Shown: piece after piece, positions 8,177 to 16,852 of the stretch | Numbering within the stretch: the first letter of the stretch is position 1 | Layout of the letters: each line of letters starts with the position of its first letter | Assembly (NCBI RefSeq): GCF_900116495.1 | Contig: NZ_FPAY01000002.1 | Location: forward strand, 124,001 to 188,000 | DNA: 64,000 bases | Reading direction: 5' to 3' | From: Arthrobacter sp. ov118 | GTDB taxonomy: Bacteria > Actinomycetota > Actinomycetes > Actinomycetales > Micrococcaceae | The notes under the pieces: generated by a model | Seen by the model: the letters and a program-made list of their open reading frames with translations, nothing else | Databases searched by the model: none | Told to the model about the DNA's origin: nothing | Made by a program: the position numbers and the translations under genes

Positions 8177-9364
8177 ATGAGCGATGACGAACGGACAGCC
8201 CGGGCAGCCCTGTCCCGGCTGTTCGAGCCGCAGGACGCAGCGGCCCTGGCCTTGGTGCAGGCCGCAGGGGCGCAGGACGCCCTGGCGATCGCCAGCGGCC
8301 GGCTCGCGGCCAGTCCCGCGCTTGAGCAGAAGATCGCAGCAATCCTCGCTGACAGCGGCTCCGGCAGCGGCTGGTCCGGGCTGAGCGGGGCGCTGCAGCG
8401 CTGGGCGCCGCGGATCCCCGACCTCGCCCCCGAACGGGACCTGGCCACCATGCAGCGGCTCGGCGGACGGCTCATCATTCCCTCAGACGGGTTGTGGCCG
8501 CCACAATTGGCGGACCTCGGGCTCCAGGAGCCCCTGTGCCTGTGGTGGCGCGGCGTCGAGCAGGAGCTGCCCGCCGCGGCGATGACTATCGCCCTCGTGG
8601 GTTCCCGGGACAGCACCAGCTACGGAGCCTCGGTCACGGGTGACCTCTCGTACGCGCTGGCCCAGCGCGGCTTCACGATTGTTTCCGGCGGTGCCTACGG
8701 GATCGACGCCCACGCCCACAGGGCGGCCCTTGCCGGAAGCCCGGCCGGCCTGCCCACCATTGCCGTCATGGCCGGGGGAGTGGACCGGTTCTATCCCGCC
8801 GGAAACGAGGACCTGCTCCGCGCCGTGGCCGACCACGGCGCAGTCCTGGCCGAAGTCCCGCCCGGGTCCGCGCCAACCCGCTACCGGTTCCTGCAACGGA
8901 ACCGCCTGATTGCGGCGCTGGCGTCCGTCACCGTGGTGGTCGAGGCCCGGTGGCGGTCCGGTGCGCTCAATACGGCCCACCACGCGGAAACCCTGGGCAG
9001 GGCCGTGGGCGCCGTTCCCGGATCAATCCACAGCGCCAATTCGGCCGGCTGCCACCGCCTGCTCCGGGAAGGCGGGGCCGTGTGCGTCACGGATGCGGGG
9101 GAAATCGCCGAACTCGCCTCCCCGAGCGGTGATTCCCTGCCCGCGGACAAAACGGGCCAGACCGCGGTTCAGGACGGGCTCACCCTCGAGGATCTGATCC
9201 TGCTCGACGCGCTGCCGCTGCGGACCACGAGCTCGGTCGAGAAGCTCGCCGCGGTGGCCGGCCTGAGCCCGGAATCGGTCCGGGCAGGGCTTGGCCGGCT
9301 GGGCTTGTTGGGGCTGGCAGAATCCCGGCACGGCGGCTGGAAACGCACAGGGAAGGAGTCCTGA
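8177..9364 (+). CDS. dprA: DNA-processing protein DprA
   Basis: Loads RecA on incoming single-stranded DNA in natural transformation. The extended Rossmann fold is marked by GSRDSTSYG (about 142-150), SGGAYGIDAHAHR (about 171-183) and RNRLIAALA (about 240-248). A C-terminal winged-helix domain (about 325-395) is present. The 395-residue length is usual for actinobacteria. GAAGGA precedes ATG 8177. It follows comM by 58 nt on the same strand, so it is probably part of the same operon. Confidence 0.95.
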   Translation: MSDDERTARAALSRLFEPQDAAALALVQAAGAQDALAIASGRLAASPALEQKIAAILADSGSGSGWSGLSGALQRWAPRIPDLAPERDLATMQRLGGRLIIPSDGLWPPQLADLGLQEPLCLWWRGVEQELPAAAMTIALVGSRDSTSYGASVTGDLSYALAQRGFTIVSGGAYGIDAHAHRAALAGSPAGLPTIAVMAGGVDRFYPAGNEDLLRAVADHGAVLAEVPPGSAPTRYRFLQRNRLIAALASVTVVVEARWRSGALNTAHHAETLGRAVGAVPGSIHSANSAGCHRLLREGGAVCVTDAGEIAELASPSGDSLPADKTGQTAVQDGLTLEDLILLDALPLRTTSSVEKLAAVAGLSPESVRAGLGRLGLLGLAESRHGGWKRTGKES

Positions 9365-9442
9365 CATGCTCAGTGCCGCCGGTATGCGGCGGCTCGCCGA
9401 CCGGCTCCTTGATTGCCCCGCGATTACTGCCAGAGTAAGAGG

Positions 9443-10369
9443 GTGTCTACACAGGTTCTTCCCGCCGCGCTGGCTGGCGCCGCCGCACGCTTTGGCCGTT
9501 ACCTGGAAGCGGAGCGGGGGCGATCCGCGCATACGGTGCGGGCCTACCTCTCCGATGTCGAGAGCCTGCTGGCACACGCCGCGACCGAGGGGGTCCAAGA
9601 CCTGGCGGGAGTGGAACTGGGTACCCTGCGCCGCTGGCTCGGCGCCCAGAGCGAGTCCGGGAAGTCCCGTGCCACCCTGGCCCGCCGCGCCGCCACGGCC
9701 CGGGCCTTCACCGCCTGGGCCGTCCGCGAGGAGCTGATCGGAGCGGATCCCGCCCTGCGGCTCAAGGCCCCGAAACGGGAGAAGTCCCTTCCCGGTGTCC
9801 TGCACCAGCGCCAGGTCCGGCGGCTGGTGGATGACGCGGCAGCGGCCTCGACCGAGGGGGAACCGCTGGCCTTGCGCAACCGCGCCATGCTCGAACTCCT
9901 TTACGCCACGGGCGTCCGGGTTGGCGAGCTGGCCGGCATGGACGTGGACGACCTCGACCCGGACCGCAGAACCCTGCGCGTGCTCGGCAAGGGCAACAAG
10001 GAACGCACCGTGCCCTACGGGCTGCCGGCGGCGCTCGCCGTCGACGACTGGCTCCGACGGGGCCGGCCGGCCCTCGCGACCGGAACGAGCGGCCCGGCGC
10101 TTTTCCTGGGCGTGCGCGGCGGCCGGGTGGACCAGCGCCAGGTCCGCAGCGTGGTGAAGGACATGCTGGAGCGGCTGGGGGACACCGCTGCCACCGGGCC
10201 GCACGCGCTGCGGCACTCGGCCGCCACCCACTTGCTCGACGGCGGGGCGGACCTGCGTGCCGTGCAGGAAATCCTCGGCCACAGCAGCCTTGCCACCACG
10301 CAGATTTACACCCATGTTTCCGTGGAGCGGCTCCGGCAAAGCTACCAGCAGGCGCACCCCCGGGCGTGA
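9443..10369 (+). CDS. xerC: Tyrosine recombinase XerC
   Basis: Site-specific recombinase that resolves chromosome dimers. The catalytic residues are all visible: R159 in ATGVRVGEL, H254 and R257 in HALRH, H280 in LGHSSL and the nucleophile Y289 in IYTHVS. An N-terminal SAM-like core-binding domain covers about residues 10-100. I chose GTG 9443; AAGAGG abuts it, which is unusually close, so the start is uncertain by a few codons. The 308-residue length is normal. It lies 78 nt after dprA. Confidence 0.93.
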   Translation: MSTQVLPAALAGAAARFGRYLEAERGRSAHTVRAYLSDVESLLAHAATEGVQDLAGVELGTLRRWLGAQSESGKSRATLARRAATARAFTAWAVREELIGADPALRLKAPKREKSLPGVLHQRQVRRLVDDAAAASTEGEPLALRNRAMLELLYATGVRVGELAGMDVDDLDPDRRTLRVLGKGNKERTVPYGLPAALAVDDWLRRGRPALATGTSGPALFLGVRGGRVDQRQVRSVVKDMLERLGDTAATGPHALRHSAATHLLDGGADLRAVQEILGHSSLATTQIYTHVSVERLRQSYQQAHPRA

Positions 10370-10393
10370 GGTGGGCCGGGGCACCGACCCGCA

Positions 10394-10498
10394 CGGCTGC
10401 TGCCCGGCTGCGACCGGCACGAAGGCTGGCCGGCATCGACCGGCCCGGGGGCTGCCCGGCTGCGACCGGCCCGGCGGCTGCGCGGCTGCGACCGGCCC
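10394..10498. repeat. Degenerate 26-nt tandem repeat, about four copies
   Basis: Units at 10394-10419, 10420-10446 (27 nt), 10447-10472 and 10473-10498. The last two differ at only 2 of 26 positions. Each unit ends in a CGACCGGC core. It follows the xerC stop by 24 nt and has no coding potential that I trust. Confidence 0.8.
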
Positions 10499-10809
10499 GC
10501 AGGGCGTGTCAAGCAGCGTCCGGCGGCTAGCTGCTTGGTCCCGGACCGACCGGCTCCCGCGGCCGCGTCCCCGGTGCCATGCCGTGTCATGCGGCGTCAT
10601 GCGGGCGATCTCAGGCGGAAGCCACGGCTGGCCCGGACCGTATCTGGACGGGCCGCGGAGACCGCTGAAACCAGCGTTGGAGGGGCCCGCCCAGGTGCTC
10701 CCCGGGACCCGGAACGGCGCGCCGAGAAGACGCGCCGAATCGCACTGGCGGAATTAGGAGGGGTAGGGCAGAATAAAACTCACGCCCGGGAAGTTTCAAG
10801 TCGAGCTTG

Positions 10810-10835
10810 AAGCTGGAATGCATCACGTCCAGCTT
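10810..10835. promoter_or_regulatory. Operator-like dyad upstream of the DUF3145 gene
   Basis: Perfect inverted repeat AAGCTGG (10810-10816) and CCAGCTT (10829-10835) with a 12-nt spacer. It overlaps the -35-like TTGGAA of the candidate promoter. It may be a repressor site or a small leader hairpin; no regulator is identified. Confidence 0.35.
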
Positions 10836-10957
10836 GGAAACCGGTTGTACATTAGTAGTCATGCAGGGACCGCCGGCACCATTACGGATCCGCGCAACAG
10901 ACTTACATCCAGGCAGAGGTCGTTGGGGAAGACGTACCTACAGCTATGGAGGATGGA

Positions 10958-11461
10958 ATGTCTGTTGCACTGACCCGCGGTGTGTTGTTCGTTCACTCGG
11001 CCCCGACTGCCTTGTGTCCCCACGTCGAGTGGGCCATAGGGTCGGTCGTGGACAAACGGACGGATCTGGAGTGGACTGCTCAGCCTGCTGCGCCCGGAAT
11101 GTTCCGGGCCGAGCTGTCGTGGACCGGAAAGCCGGGCACGGGGGCTCAATTGGCGTCGGCTCTGCGCGGCTGGGCGCACCTGCGCTACGAAGTCACCGAA
11201 GAGCCGAGCCAGGGAGTCGACGGCGGACGCTGGTCGCACACCCCCGAGCTGGGGATCTTCCACGCCACCACTGACGTGCACGGCAACATCATGGTCTCCG
11301 AGGACCGCATTCGCTACGCCTACGAATCCGGCGCCGGCGACCCCTCGGCCGTCTACCACGAACTCTCGCTCGCCCTTGGTGAGGCCTGGGATGAGGAACT
11401 GGAGCCCTTCCGCCACGCCGGCGAGGGCGCCCCGGTGCGCTGGCTCCACCAGGTCGGCTAA
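10958..11461 (+). CDS. DUF3145 family protein
   Basis: A 167-residue protein conserved in actinobacteria, of unknown function. Conserved segments are GVLFVHSAPTALCPHVEWA near the N-terminus, WGHL-type helices, and ELGIFHATTDVHGNIMVSED. No signal peptide or membrane segment is seen. Start ATG 10958 is chosen over ATG 10946 because GGAGG (10948-10952) lies 5 nt upstream. It converges on fabF with a long palindrome between them. Confidence 0.9.
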   Translation: MSVALTRGVLFVHSAPTALCPHVEWAIGSVVDKRTDLEWTAQPAAPGMFRAELSWTGKPGTGAQLASALRGWAHLRYEVTEEPSQGVDGGRWSHTPELGIFHATTDVHGNIMVSEDRIRYAYESGAGDPSAVYHELSLALGEAWDEELEPFRHAGEGAPVRWLHQVG

Positions 11462-11535
11462 ATACCGCCAGGCGCAACCCGCGGCAGTTCCGCAGCAATT
11501 TCACAGCCGGCGCCAAATCCATAGCTAGGTGCCAA

Positions 11536-11584
11536 ACGACAGATGGCGGCAATGTTCATGATGAACATTGCCGCCATCTGTCGT
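11536..11584. terminator. 49-nt perfect palindrome between DUF3145 and fabF
   Basis: Arms 11536-11559 and 11561-11584 are exactly complementary over 24 bp around a single central G (11560). It lies between two convergent genes, so it can serve both strands. No T-run follows on either side. A bidirectional terminator is the simplest reading; the perfection and length are unusual. Confidence 0.7.
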
Positions 11585-11606
11585 GAGGCCGGGAAGTGTG
11601 GTGGAA

Positions 11607-12842
11607 CTACACGCTGCGAACCGCGATCACGGCGTTGTGGCCGCCGAAGCCGAACGAGTTGCTCAGCGCGGTGATGCTGCCGGCGGGCAGGTCGCGGGCC
11701 GTCGTGACGACGTCGAGCGGGATTTCCGGGTCCTGGTTCTCCAGGTTGATGGTGACCGGGGCCTTGCGCTCGTACACGGCCAAGACCGTCAGGACCGCTT
11801 CGACGGCACCGGAGGCGCCCAGCAGGTGCCCCATCTGGGACTTCGTGGCCGAGACGGCCACGCTGTCCACGTGCTTGCCCAGGGACGCCTTCAACGCGGT
11901 GTATTCCGGCTTGTCGCCGACCGGGGTGGAGGTGGCGTGCGCGTTGACGTGCACAACGTCCTCGGCCTGGATGCGGCCGTCGAACATGGCGGCCTTCAGG
12001 GCGCGGGTGGCGCCGAGGCCCTGGGGGTCCGGCGCGGTGATGTGGTAGGCGTCGGCCGTGACCGAGGTGCCGGCCAGTTCGGCGTAGATCCGGGCGCCGC
12101 GTGCCAAAGCGTGCTCCTCGGCCTCGATGACGAGGGCGCCGGCACCCTCACCCATGACGAAGCCGTCACGGCCCAGGTCGTAGGGGCGGGAGGCGTGCTC
12201 GGGGTCATCGTTGCGGCGGGAGAGCGCCTGCATCGAGGAGAAAGCCGCGATCGGCATCGGGTGGATGGCGGCCTCGGCGCCGCCGCAGACCACGACGTCG
12301 GCCTTGCCGGAGCGGATCAGGTCCAGGCCCATGTGCACGGCTTCCGTGCCGGAGGCGCAGGCGGAGACGGGGGTGTGGGCGCCGGCGCGGGCACCGAGGT
12401 CCAGGCTGACCGCTGCCGCGACGCCGTTGGGCATCAGCATGGGCACGGTCATCGGCAGGACACGGCGGGGGCCCTTTTCGCGCAGGGTGTCCCAGGCGTC
12501 GAGCAAAGTCCAGACGCCGCCGATGCCGGTGGCGAAGGCCACGGCGAGGCGGTCGTGGTCGATCTCCGTGATCCCGGAGTCGGCCCATGCTTCCCGGGCC
12601 GCTATGACACCGAACTGCGTGGACGGGTCCATGCGCTTGGCCTCGACCCGGCTAAGGACCTCGAGGGCCGGGGTGGAGGCGCGGGCGGCGAAGTGGACGG
12701 GCAGTTCGTATTTTGCCACCCAGTCGTCCTCAAGCGTGTGCGCGCCGGAGACGCCCTTGAGCGCGTTCTTCCACATCGTGGGGACATCGCCGCCGATGGG
12801 CGTCGTGGCACCCAGCCCGGTAATGACTACTTTGCGTGCCAT
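11607..12842 (-). CDS. fabF: 3-oxoacyl-ACP synthase II (FabF)
   Basis: Condenses malonyl-ACP with a growing acyl-ACP in type II fatty acid synthesis. The Cys-His-His triad is C162 in SACASGTEA, H302 in NAHATSTPVGD and H339 in MGHLLGASG, with K334 conserved. It has 411 residues. The start ATG 12842 gives the family N-terminus MARKVVITGLG; an in-frame ATG at 12887 would add 15 unlikely residues. It is the last gene of the fabD-fabH-acpP-fabF run and is preceded by a 207-nt gap with a repeat and a hairpin, so its level may be set separately. Confidence 0.96.
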   Translation of the reverse strand: MARKVVITGLGATTPIGGDVPTMWKNALKGVSGAHTLEDDWVAKYELPVHFAARASTPALEVLSRVEAKRMDPSTQFGVIAAREAWADSGITEIDHDRLAVAFATGIGGVWTLLDAWDTLREKGPRRVLPMTVPMLMPNGVAAAVSLDLGARAGAHTPVSACASGTEAVHMGLDLIRSGKADVVVCGGAEAAIHPMPIAAFSSMQALSRRNDDPEHASRPYDLGRDGFVMGEGAGALVIEAEEHALARGARIYAELAGTSVTADAYHITAPDPQGLGATRALKAAMFDGRIQAEDVVHVNAHATSTPVGDKPEYTALKASLGKHVDSVAVSATKSQMGHLLGASGAVEAVLTVLAVYERKAPVTINLENQDPEIPLDVVTTARDLPAGSITALSNSFGFGGHNAVIAVRSV

Positions 12843-12922
12843 GGGATCACTCTCTGTCGGTGCGCCTGCCGTATCCGGAACCCGCAAACGGGGTCACCGG
12901 GGCCTGCGTGGGGAAAACTCTG

Positions 12923-12978
12923 TGGTGGTGCACTTGATGGTGGTGCACTCGAATGGTGGTGCACTCGAATGGTGGTGC
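12923..12978. repeat. 16-nt tandem repeat between acpP and fabF
   Basis: Units TGGTGGTGCACTCGAA at 12938-12953 and 12954-12969 are identical. A diverged copy at 12923-12937 and a partial copy at 12970-12978 flank them. It lies in the untranslated gap of the fab operon, so repeat-number change would alter the acpP-fabF spacing. Confidence 0.85.
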
Positions 12979-12983
12979 TGGGC

Positions 12984-13017
12984 GGCCGGTCCGGGCGCTG
13001 CTGCGCCGGGACCGGCC
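12984..13017 (-). terminator. Hairpin after acpP
   Basis: Arms 12984-12998 and 13003-13017 pair over 15 bp with one mismatch around the loop TGCT. It lies 33 nt past the acpP stop on the coding strand. It may partly terminate or protect the acpP message, making abundant ACP relative to FabF. Confidence 0.6.
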
Positions 13018-13049
13018 ACCGGGTCCGCCGTCGCCGGCGAGAGCGTGGC

Positions 13050-13295
13050 TTAGGCCTGGGCGCTGGAGATGAAGGTGACGGCGTCGCCGACGGTCTTGAG
13101 GTTCTTGACCTCTTCGTCCGGAATGCGGACGCCGAACTTCTCTTCGGCGTTGACGACGATAGTCATCATGGAGATGGAGTCGATGTCCAGGTCTTCGGTG
13201 AAGGACTTGTCCAGCTCGACAGCCTCCGGCGCCAGGCCGGTCTCTTCGTTGACGATTTCAGCCAGGCCGGCCAGGATTTCTTCGTTGCTAGCCAT
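13050..13295 (-). CDS. acpP: Acyl carrier protein
   Basis: Carries acyl chains on a 4'-phosphopantetheine arm during fatty acid synthesis. The attachment serine is S40 in DLDIDSISMM. The 81-residue acidic four-helix protein is typical. AAGGAG precedes ATG 13295 at good spacing. It lies between fabH and fabF, with gaps of about 200 nt on both sides. Confidence 0.96.
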   Translation of the reverse strand: MASNEEILAGLAEIVNEETGLAPEAVELDKSFTEDLDIDSISMMTIVVNAEEKFGVRIPDEEVKNLKTVGDAVTFISSAQA

Positions 13296-13495
13296 TGATG
13301 GCTCCTTTTCTAGTTGGTGCCCTCGGCTGCCGGTGGAGTGCCGGCCGTCTAGGGCGGAAATGATTCAAACCGAGGGTTTCGGCTTGGTGCGGGAATGCTT
13401 GCGGTGCGCCGTCCGGGGAAGAGATCGGAATCTCAGGCCTGCGGTGCAGGGTGGAACAGGCAGAACGTATTCAGTTCAGAAAAGCGGGTGGCTGC

Positions 13496-14557
13496 CTAGG
13501 GAAGCACGACCACCTGGGCGCCGAAGACCAGTCCGGCTCCAAAGCCGATCTGCAGCGCCAGCCCGCCGCTGAGCTCGGGGTTTTCCTCGAGCAGGCGGTG
13601 GGTGGCCAGGGGGATCGACGCCGCCGAGGTGTTGCCGGCGTCGGCGATGTCACGGGCGATCTTGACCGTCTCGGGCAGCTTGAGCTTCTTGGCCATCTCG
13701 TCGATGATGCGCATGTTGGCCTGGTGCGGGATGAAGGCGGCGAGGTCCTCGGACGTGATGCCGGCGGCGTCCAGCGCCTGCTGGGCCACCTTGGCCATCT
13801 CCCAGACGGCCCAGCGGAAGACGGTCTGGCCGTCCTGGCGCAGGGTCGGCCACAGGGACGCGTCGGTCACGGCGGCTTCTTCGGCGCTGACGGCTCCGCT
13901 GTTCTTGCCGCTCCGGGCCAGTTCCCGGACGTCCAGCATGGAGTGGGTCATGCCGATGGCATCCCACTTGCTGCCGTCCGAGCCCCACACCGAAGGGCTG
14001 ATGCCGGGTGTGTCGGAGGGGCCGATGACGACGGCGCCCGCGCCGTCGCCGAGGAGGAAGGAAATGGTCCGTTCCGTGTTGTCAATGACGTCGGAGAGCT
14101 TTTCGGCGCCCACCACCAGGACGTACTTCGCCGCCCCGGAGCGCACCAGGGCATCGCCCTGGGCAATGCCGTAGCAGTACCCGGCGCAGGCGGCGGAGAT
14201 GTCGAACGCCGGAGCCGGCGTCGCGCCGAGCCGGTCGGCCAGGCTCGCGGCGGCGGACGGGGTGGCGTAGGGGTGGGTGACCGTGGAGACGATCACGGCG
14301 CCCAGCTGGGAGGCCTCGATGCCGGCCTTCTCCAACGCCTCCCGGGCGGCGCCTTCGGCCATGTCGATCACGCTGACGTCGGCCGGCGCGCGGTGCCGCG
14401 TAATGATGCCGGTGCGCTGGCGGATCCATTCATCCGAGGAATCGATCCACTGGCAGACGTCGTCGTTGGTGACGATGACCTCGGGCCGGTACGCGCCGAC
14501 GGCCAGGATCCGGGTGTTTTCCTGGACAGGCGCCTGCTTCAGAGTGGGAACGCTCAT
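13496..14557 (-). CDS. fabH: 3-oxoacyl-ACP synthase III (FabH)
   Basis: Starts each chain by condensing an acyl-CoA with malonyl-ACP; in actinobacteria the primers include branched acyl-CoAs. The triad is C124 in SAACAGY, H278 in FIPHQANMR and N309 in DAGNTSAAS. The length of 353 aa includes a short N-terminal extension (MSVPTLKQAPVQEN). Its ATG overlaps the fabD stop as ATGA (14554-14557), so the two are translationally coupled. Confidence 0.96.
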   Translation of the reverse strand: MSVPTLKQAPVQENTRILAVGAYRPEVIVTNDDVCQWIDSSDEWIRQRTGIITRHRAPADVSVIDMAEGAAREALEKAGIEASQLGAVIVSTVTHPYATPSAAASLADRLGATPAPAFDISAACAGYCYGIAQGDALVRSGAAKYVLVVGAEKLSDVIDNTERTISFLLGDGAGAVVIGPSDTPGISPSVWGSDGSKWDAIGMTHSMLDVRELARSGKNSGAVSAEEAAVTDASLWPTLRQDGQTVFRWAVWEMAKVAQQALDAAGITSEDLAAFIPHQANMRIIDEMAKKLKLPETVKIARDIADAGNTSAASIPLATHRLLEENPELSGGLALQIGFGAGLVFGAQVVVLP

Positions 14558-15483
14558 GCCCCTCCCTCCAGTTCTGCAAATAGGGCCAGGGCCGCGGAAA
14601 GATCGTCCGGGGTCTTGACGGTGACGGTCTTGACGCCGGGCATGCCGCGCTTGGCCAGGCCGGCGAGGGTCCCTGCGGGAGCCAGTTCAATCACACCGGT
14701 CACGCCGCGCTGCACCAGCGTCTCCATGCAAAGGTCCCAGCGGACCGGGCGGGACACCTGGGCGATGAGGCTGTCGACGGCGGCGCCGCCGTCGGCCACT
14801 TCCGCGCCGTCGAAGTTGGACAGCAGCGGCACATGCGGGTTGCCGGGGTGCAGCGACGGGCGCAGCGCCTTGAGCGCAACACCGGCGGGGGCCATGTGCG
14901 AGGTGTGGAACGCACCGGCGACCTTCAGCGGAATGACCCGGGCCTTGGCCGGCGGGTTCTCGGCCAGGACCTTGAGCTGCTCCAGGGTGCCGGCGGCCAC
15001 GGTCTGGCCCGCACCGTTGACGTTAGCCGCGGTAGCGCCGGCGGCTTCAATCGCCGCCAGGACCTCGGCCGGGTCGCCGCCGACGACGGCGCTCATGCCG
15101 GTCGGGGTGGCGGCAGCTGCGGCGGCCATGCTGTTGGCGCGTTCGCGGACAAACGTCATGGCCTCGGTTTCGGTCAGGACGCCGGCCAGTGAGGCCGCGG
15201 TGATTTCGCCGACGGAGTGGCCGGCAAGGATGACCGGAAGCGTGCCCAGTTCGACGTCGAACAGCGACTTGGCGGCCACAAGGCCCGCCGCGACGATCAG
15301 AGGCTGCGCGACGGCAGTGTCCTTGATGGTTTCCTCATCCGAGGTGGTGCCGTGGGCGGTGAGGTCGATGCCTGCTATTTCGCTGAGGGAGGCCAGGAGG
15401 CCTGCGACGGGTGGCAGTTCCAGCCAGGGGGCCAGAAAACCAGGGGTCTGGGAGCCCTGTCCAGGGCAGACGATTGCAAGCAC
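14554..15483 (-). CDS. fabD: Malonyl-CoA:ACP transacylase (FabD)
   Basis: Loads malonyl groups onto ACP. The nucleophile is S90 in LAGHSVGE, and the N-terminal CPGQGSQTPGF loop and the AFHTSHM histidine motif are present. I start it at GTG 15483 (MLAIVCPGQG, 309 residues) because the family begins there; an upstream ATG at 15540 would add 19 non-conserved residues. It is the first gene of the fab operon. A 17-nt dyad at 15550-15566 lies upstream and also occurs in front of the regulator gene. Confidence 0.95.
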   Translation of the reverse strand: MLAIVCPGQGSQTPGFLAPWLELPPVAGLLASLSEIAGIDLTAHGTTSDEETIKDTAVAQPLIVAAGLVAAKSLFDVELGTLPVILAGHSVGEITAASLAGVLTETEAMTFVRERANSMAAAAAATPTGMSAVVGGDPAEVLAAIEAAGATAANVNGAGQTVAAGTLEQLKVLAENPPAKARVIPLKVAGAFHTSHMAPAGVALKALRPSLHPGNPHVPLLSNFDGAEVADGGAAVDSLIAQVSRPVRWDLCMETLVQRGVTGVIELAPAGTLAGLAKRGMPGVKTVTVKTPDDLSAALALFAELEGGA

Positions 15484-15549
15484 GTAACCAGCTTTCCAAA
15501 TTACCGCGTGAACATTGGTGTTTTCATACACCAAGCTCACTGGGTCAGT

Positions 15550-15566
15550 TTGTAGGAAGTCTACAA
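15550..15566 (-). promoter_or_regulatory. Candidate FasR-type operator upstream of fabD
   Basis: On the plus strand it is the dyad TTGTAG (15550-15555), GAAGT, CTACAA (15561-15566). On the coding strand it reads TTGTAGACTTCCTACAA. It lies 67 nt before the fabD start, and 14 of 17 positions match a second copy at 16853-16869 in front of the regulator gene, in the same orientation relative to the gene. Inference: a binding site of the neighbouring PucR-type regulator. Confidence 0.5.
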
Positions 15567-15570
15567 CGGT

Positions 15571-16815
15571 TCAGGAGCCGTTTCGGGCAGGTTGCCGCTC
15601 GGCGGGGGCCTTCGGCGGCGTCGACAGCCGGCCCACGACGAGCGCGGTCTGGAGCACGAACGCCTCCCGTGGCAGGAGCGGGTCCCACCCGGTGACGTCG
15701 CACACCCGCTTGAGCCGGTAGCGCACCGTGTTGGCATGCACGAAGAGTTCGCGGGCTGTCGCCTCAAGCGAATGGCCCAGTTCGAGGTAGGTGCCCAGGG
15801 TCTCCACCAGCCCGTTGGAGGCCGCCACCAGGGGCCGGTAGATGTTCTTGACCAGGGACCGGCGCGCCGCGTCGTCGCCGGAGATGACGCGCTCGGGGAG
15901 CAAATCATCTGCCGCCACCGGGCGGGGCGCCGAGGGCCAGGCGCGGGCCGCGGTGAGCCCGGCGAAGGCCGACTGGGCAGAACCGCTGGCCTCGAGAAGG
16001 GAGCCGGCCTCGGGGCCGTAGACCACCGGGCCGGGGGCGAAGAGTTCGCTCAGTTTCAAGTACGCGGTCTCGCGGTCCTGGACCCCGCCCAGGATCAGGA
16101 TGAGGCGGTCGCCCTGGATGCCCACGAGGGCGTCTTCGGCGAAGCGTCCGGCGGTGCGGCGCAGCTCGCTGACGTAGCTGGCACTCGGTTCCGACGGGGA
16201 ATTGCCCACCATGACGGTGAACCGCTCCTGCGCCTTCCAGCCCAGGGCCGCAATCCTTGACCGCAGCGCGTCCGTGTTTTCGCCGCGCAGGATGGCATCG
16301 ACAATCAAGGCTTCCAGCCGGGTGTCCCAGGAGCCGCGGGATTCCGCGGCGCGGGCGTAGACGTCGGCAGCCGCGAACGCGACCTCCCGGGAATAGCGCA
16401 GCACGGCCTCCCGGAGGGCCGCCTGGTCCGCCTCCGGGGCGATGACCGGAACCTGGTCCTCCACGACTTCCACGACGATCCGGATGAGCTGGAGCGCCTT
16501 CTGGAGGCTGATGGAGCGGGTCAGTTCGGTCGGGGCGGTGCCGAAGACGTCGGACAGGATCCACGACGGCGAACTGGGCCGCTCGTACCAGGTCACGAAC
16601 GCCGCGATGCCGTTCTGGGCCACCATGCCCAGGGCAGAGCGTTCATCCGAGTTCAGCCGGCTGTACCACGGCAGGGACTTTTCCAGTTGGCGCAGTGTTG
16701 TGGTCGAGAGCTGGCCCACGCTGGCCCGGAGCTTCTTGAGCGTCTCTGCCTTCTCCGGAGTCATCGCCCGCGAGGCCGGCTTGCGTTTTTCTGGAGTGGT
16801 GATCGGCTCTGCCAT
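15571..16815 (-). CDS. fasR: PucR/CdaR-type transcriptional regulator of fatty acid synthesis (FasR-like)
   Basis: A 414-residue regulator with a C-terminal PucR helix-turn-helix domain: LGHSLEATARELFVHANTVR near residues 360-379. The central GGDEF-like or sensory region is less conserved. Its position directly upstream of fabD-fabH-acpP-fabF matches FasR of Streptomyces coelicolor, which activates that operon. I infer the same role by position and domain. Two matching 17-nt elements, in front of this gene and of fabD, would fit autoregulation. The gene symbol rests on synteny. Confidence 0.85.
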   Translation of the reverse strand: MAEPITTPEKRKPASRAMTPEKAETLKKLRASVGQLSTTTLRQLEKSLPWYSRLNSDERSALGMVAQNGIAAFVTWYERPSSPSWILSDVFGTAPTELTRSISLQKALQLIRIVVEVVEDQVPVIAPEADQAALREAVLRYSREVAFAAADVYARAAESRGSWDTRLEALIVDAILRGENTDALRSRIAALGWKAQERFTVMVGNSPSEPSASYVSELRRTAGRFAEDALVGIQGDRLILILGGVQDRETAYLKLSELFAPGPVVYGPEAGSLLEASGSAQSAFAGLTAARAWPSAPRPVAADDLLPERVISGDDAARRSLVKNIYRPLVAASNGLVETLGTYLELGHSLEATARELFVHANTVRYRLKRVCDVTGWDPLLPREAFVLQTALVVGRLSTPPKAPAERQPARNGS

Positions 16816-16852
16816 GCATCGAGCATACGCACCGCGCCGCCCAAAGCTCCAT

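Larger units (their letters stand above)
10370..10957. other. 588-nt gene-free region between xerC and the DUF3145 gene
   Basis: No convincing ORF. It contains a 26-nt tandem repeat (10394-10498), an inverted repeat AAGCAGC/GCTGCTT (10511-10517, 10530-10536), three 10-nt near-repeats of CATGCSGYGT type (10578-10607), a hairpin CGGCGCG/CGCGCCG near 10715-10737 and an operator-like dyad at 10810-10835. The 5' half is extremely GC-rich and the 3' part more AT-rich, as expected for a promoter. A possible promoter of the DUF3145 gene is TTGGAA (10834-10839) with TAGTCA (10856-10861). Confidence 0.5.

Noticed and set aside
5926..8616. 896-codon minus-strand frame opposite yraN, comM and dprA
   Set aside because: Low-complexity Arg/Gly/Ala composition, no domain, and it covers three real plus-strand genes.
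10807..11274. Plus-strand frame in front of and overlapping the DUF3145 gene
   Set aside because: It overlaps a conserved gene in another frame and has no ribosome site or family match.
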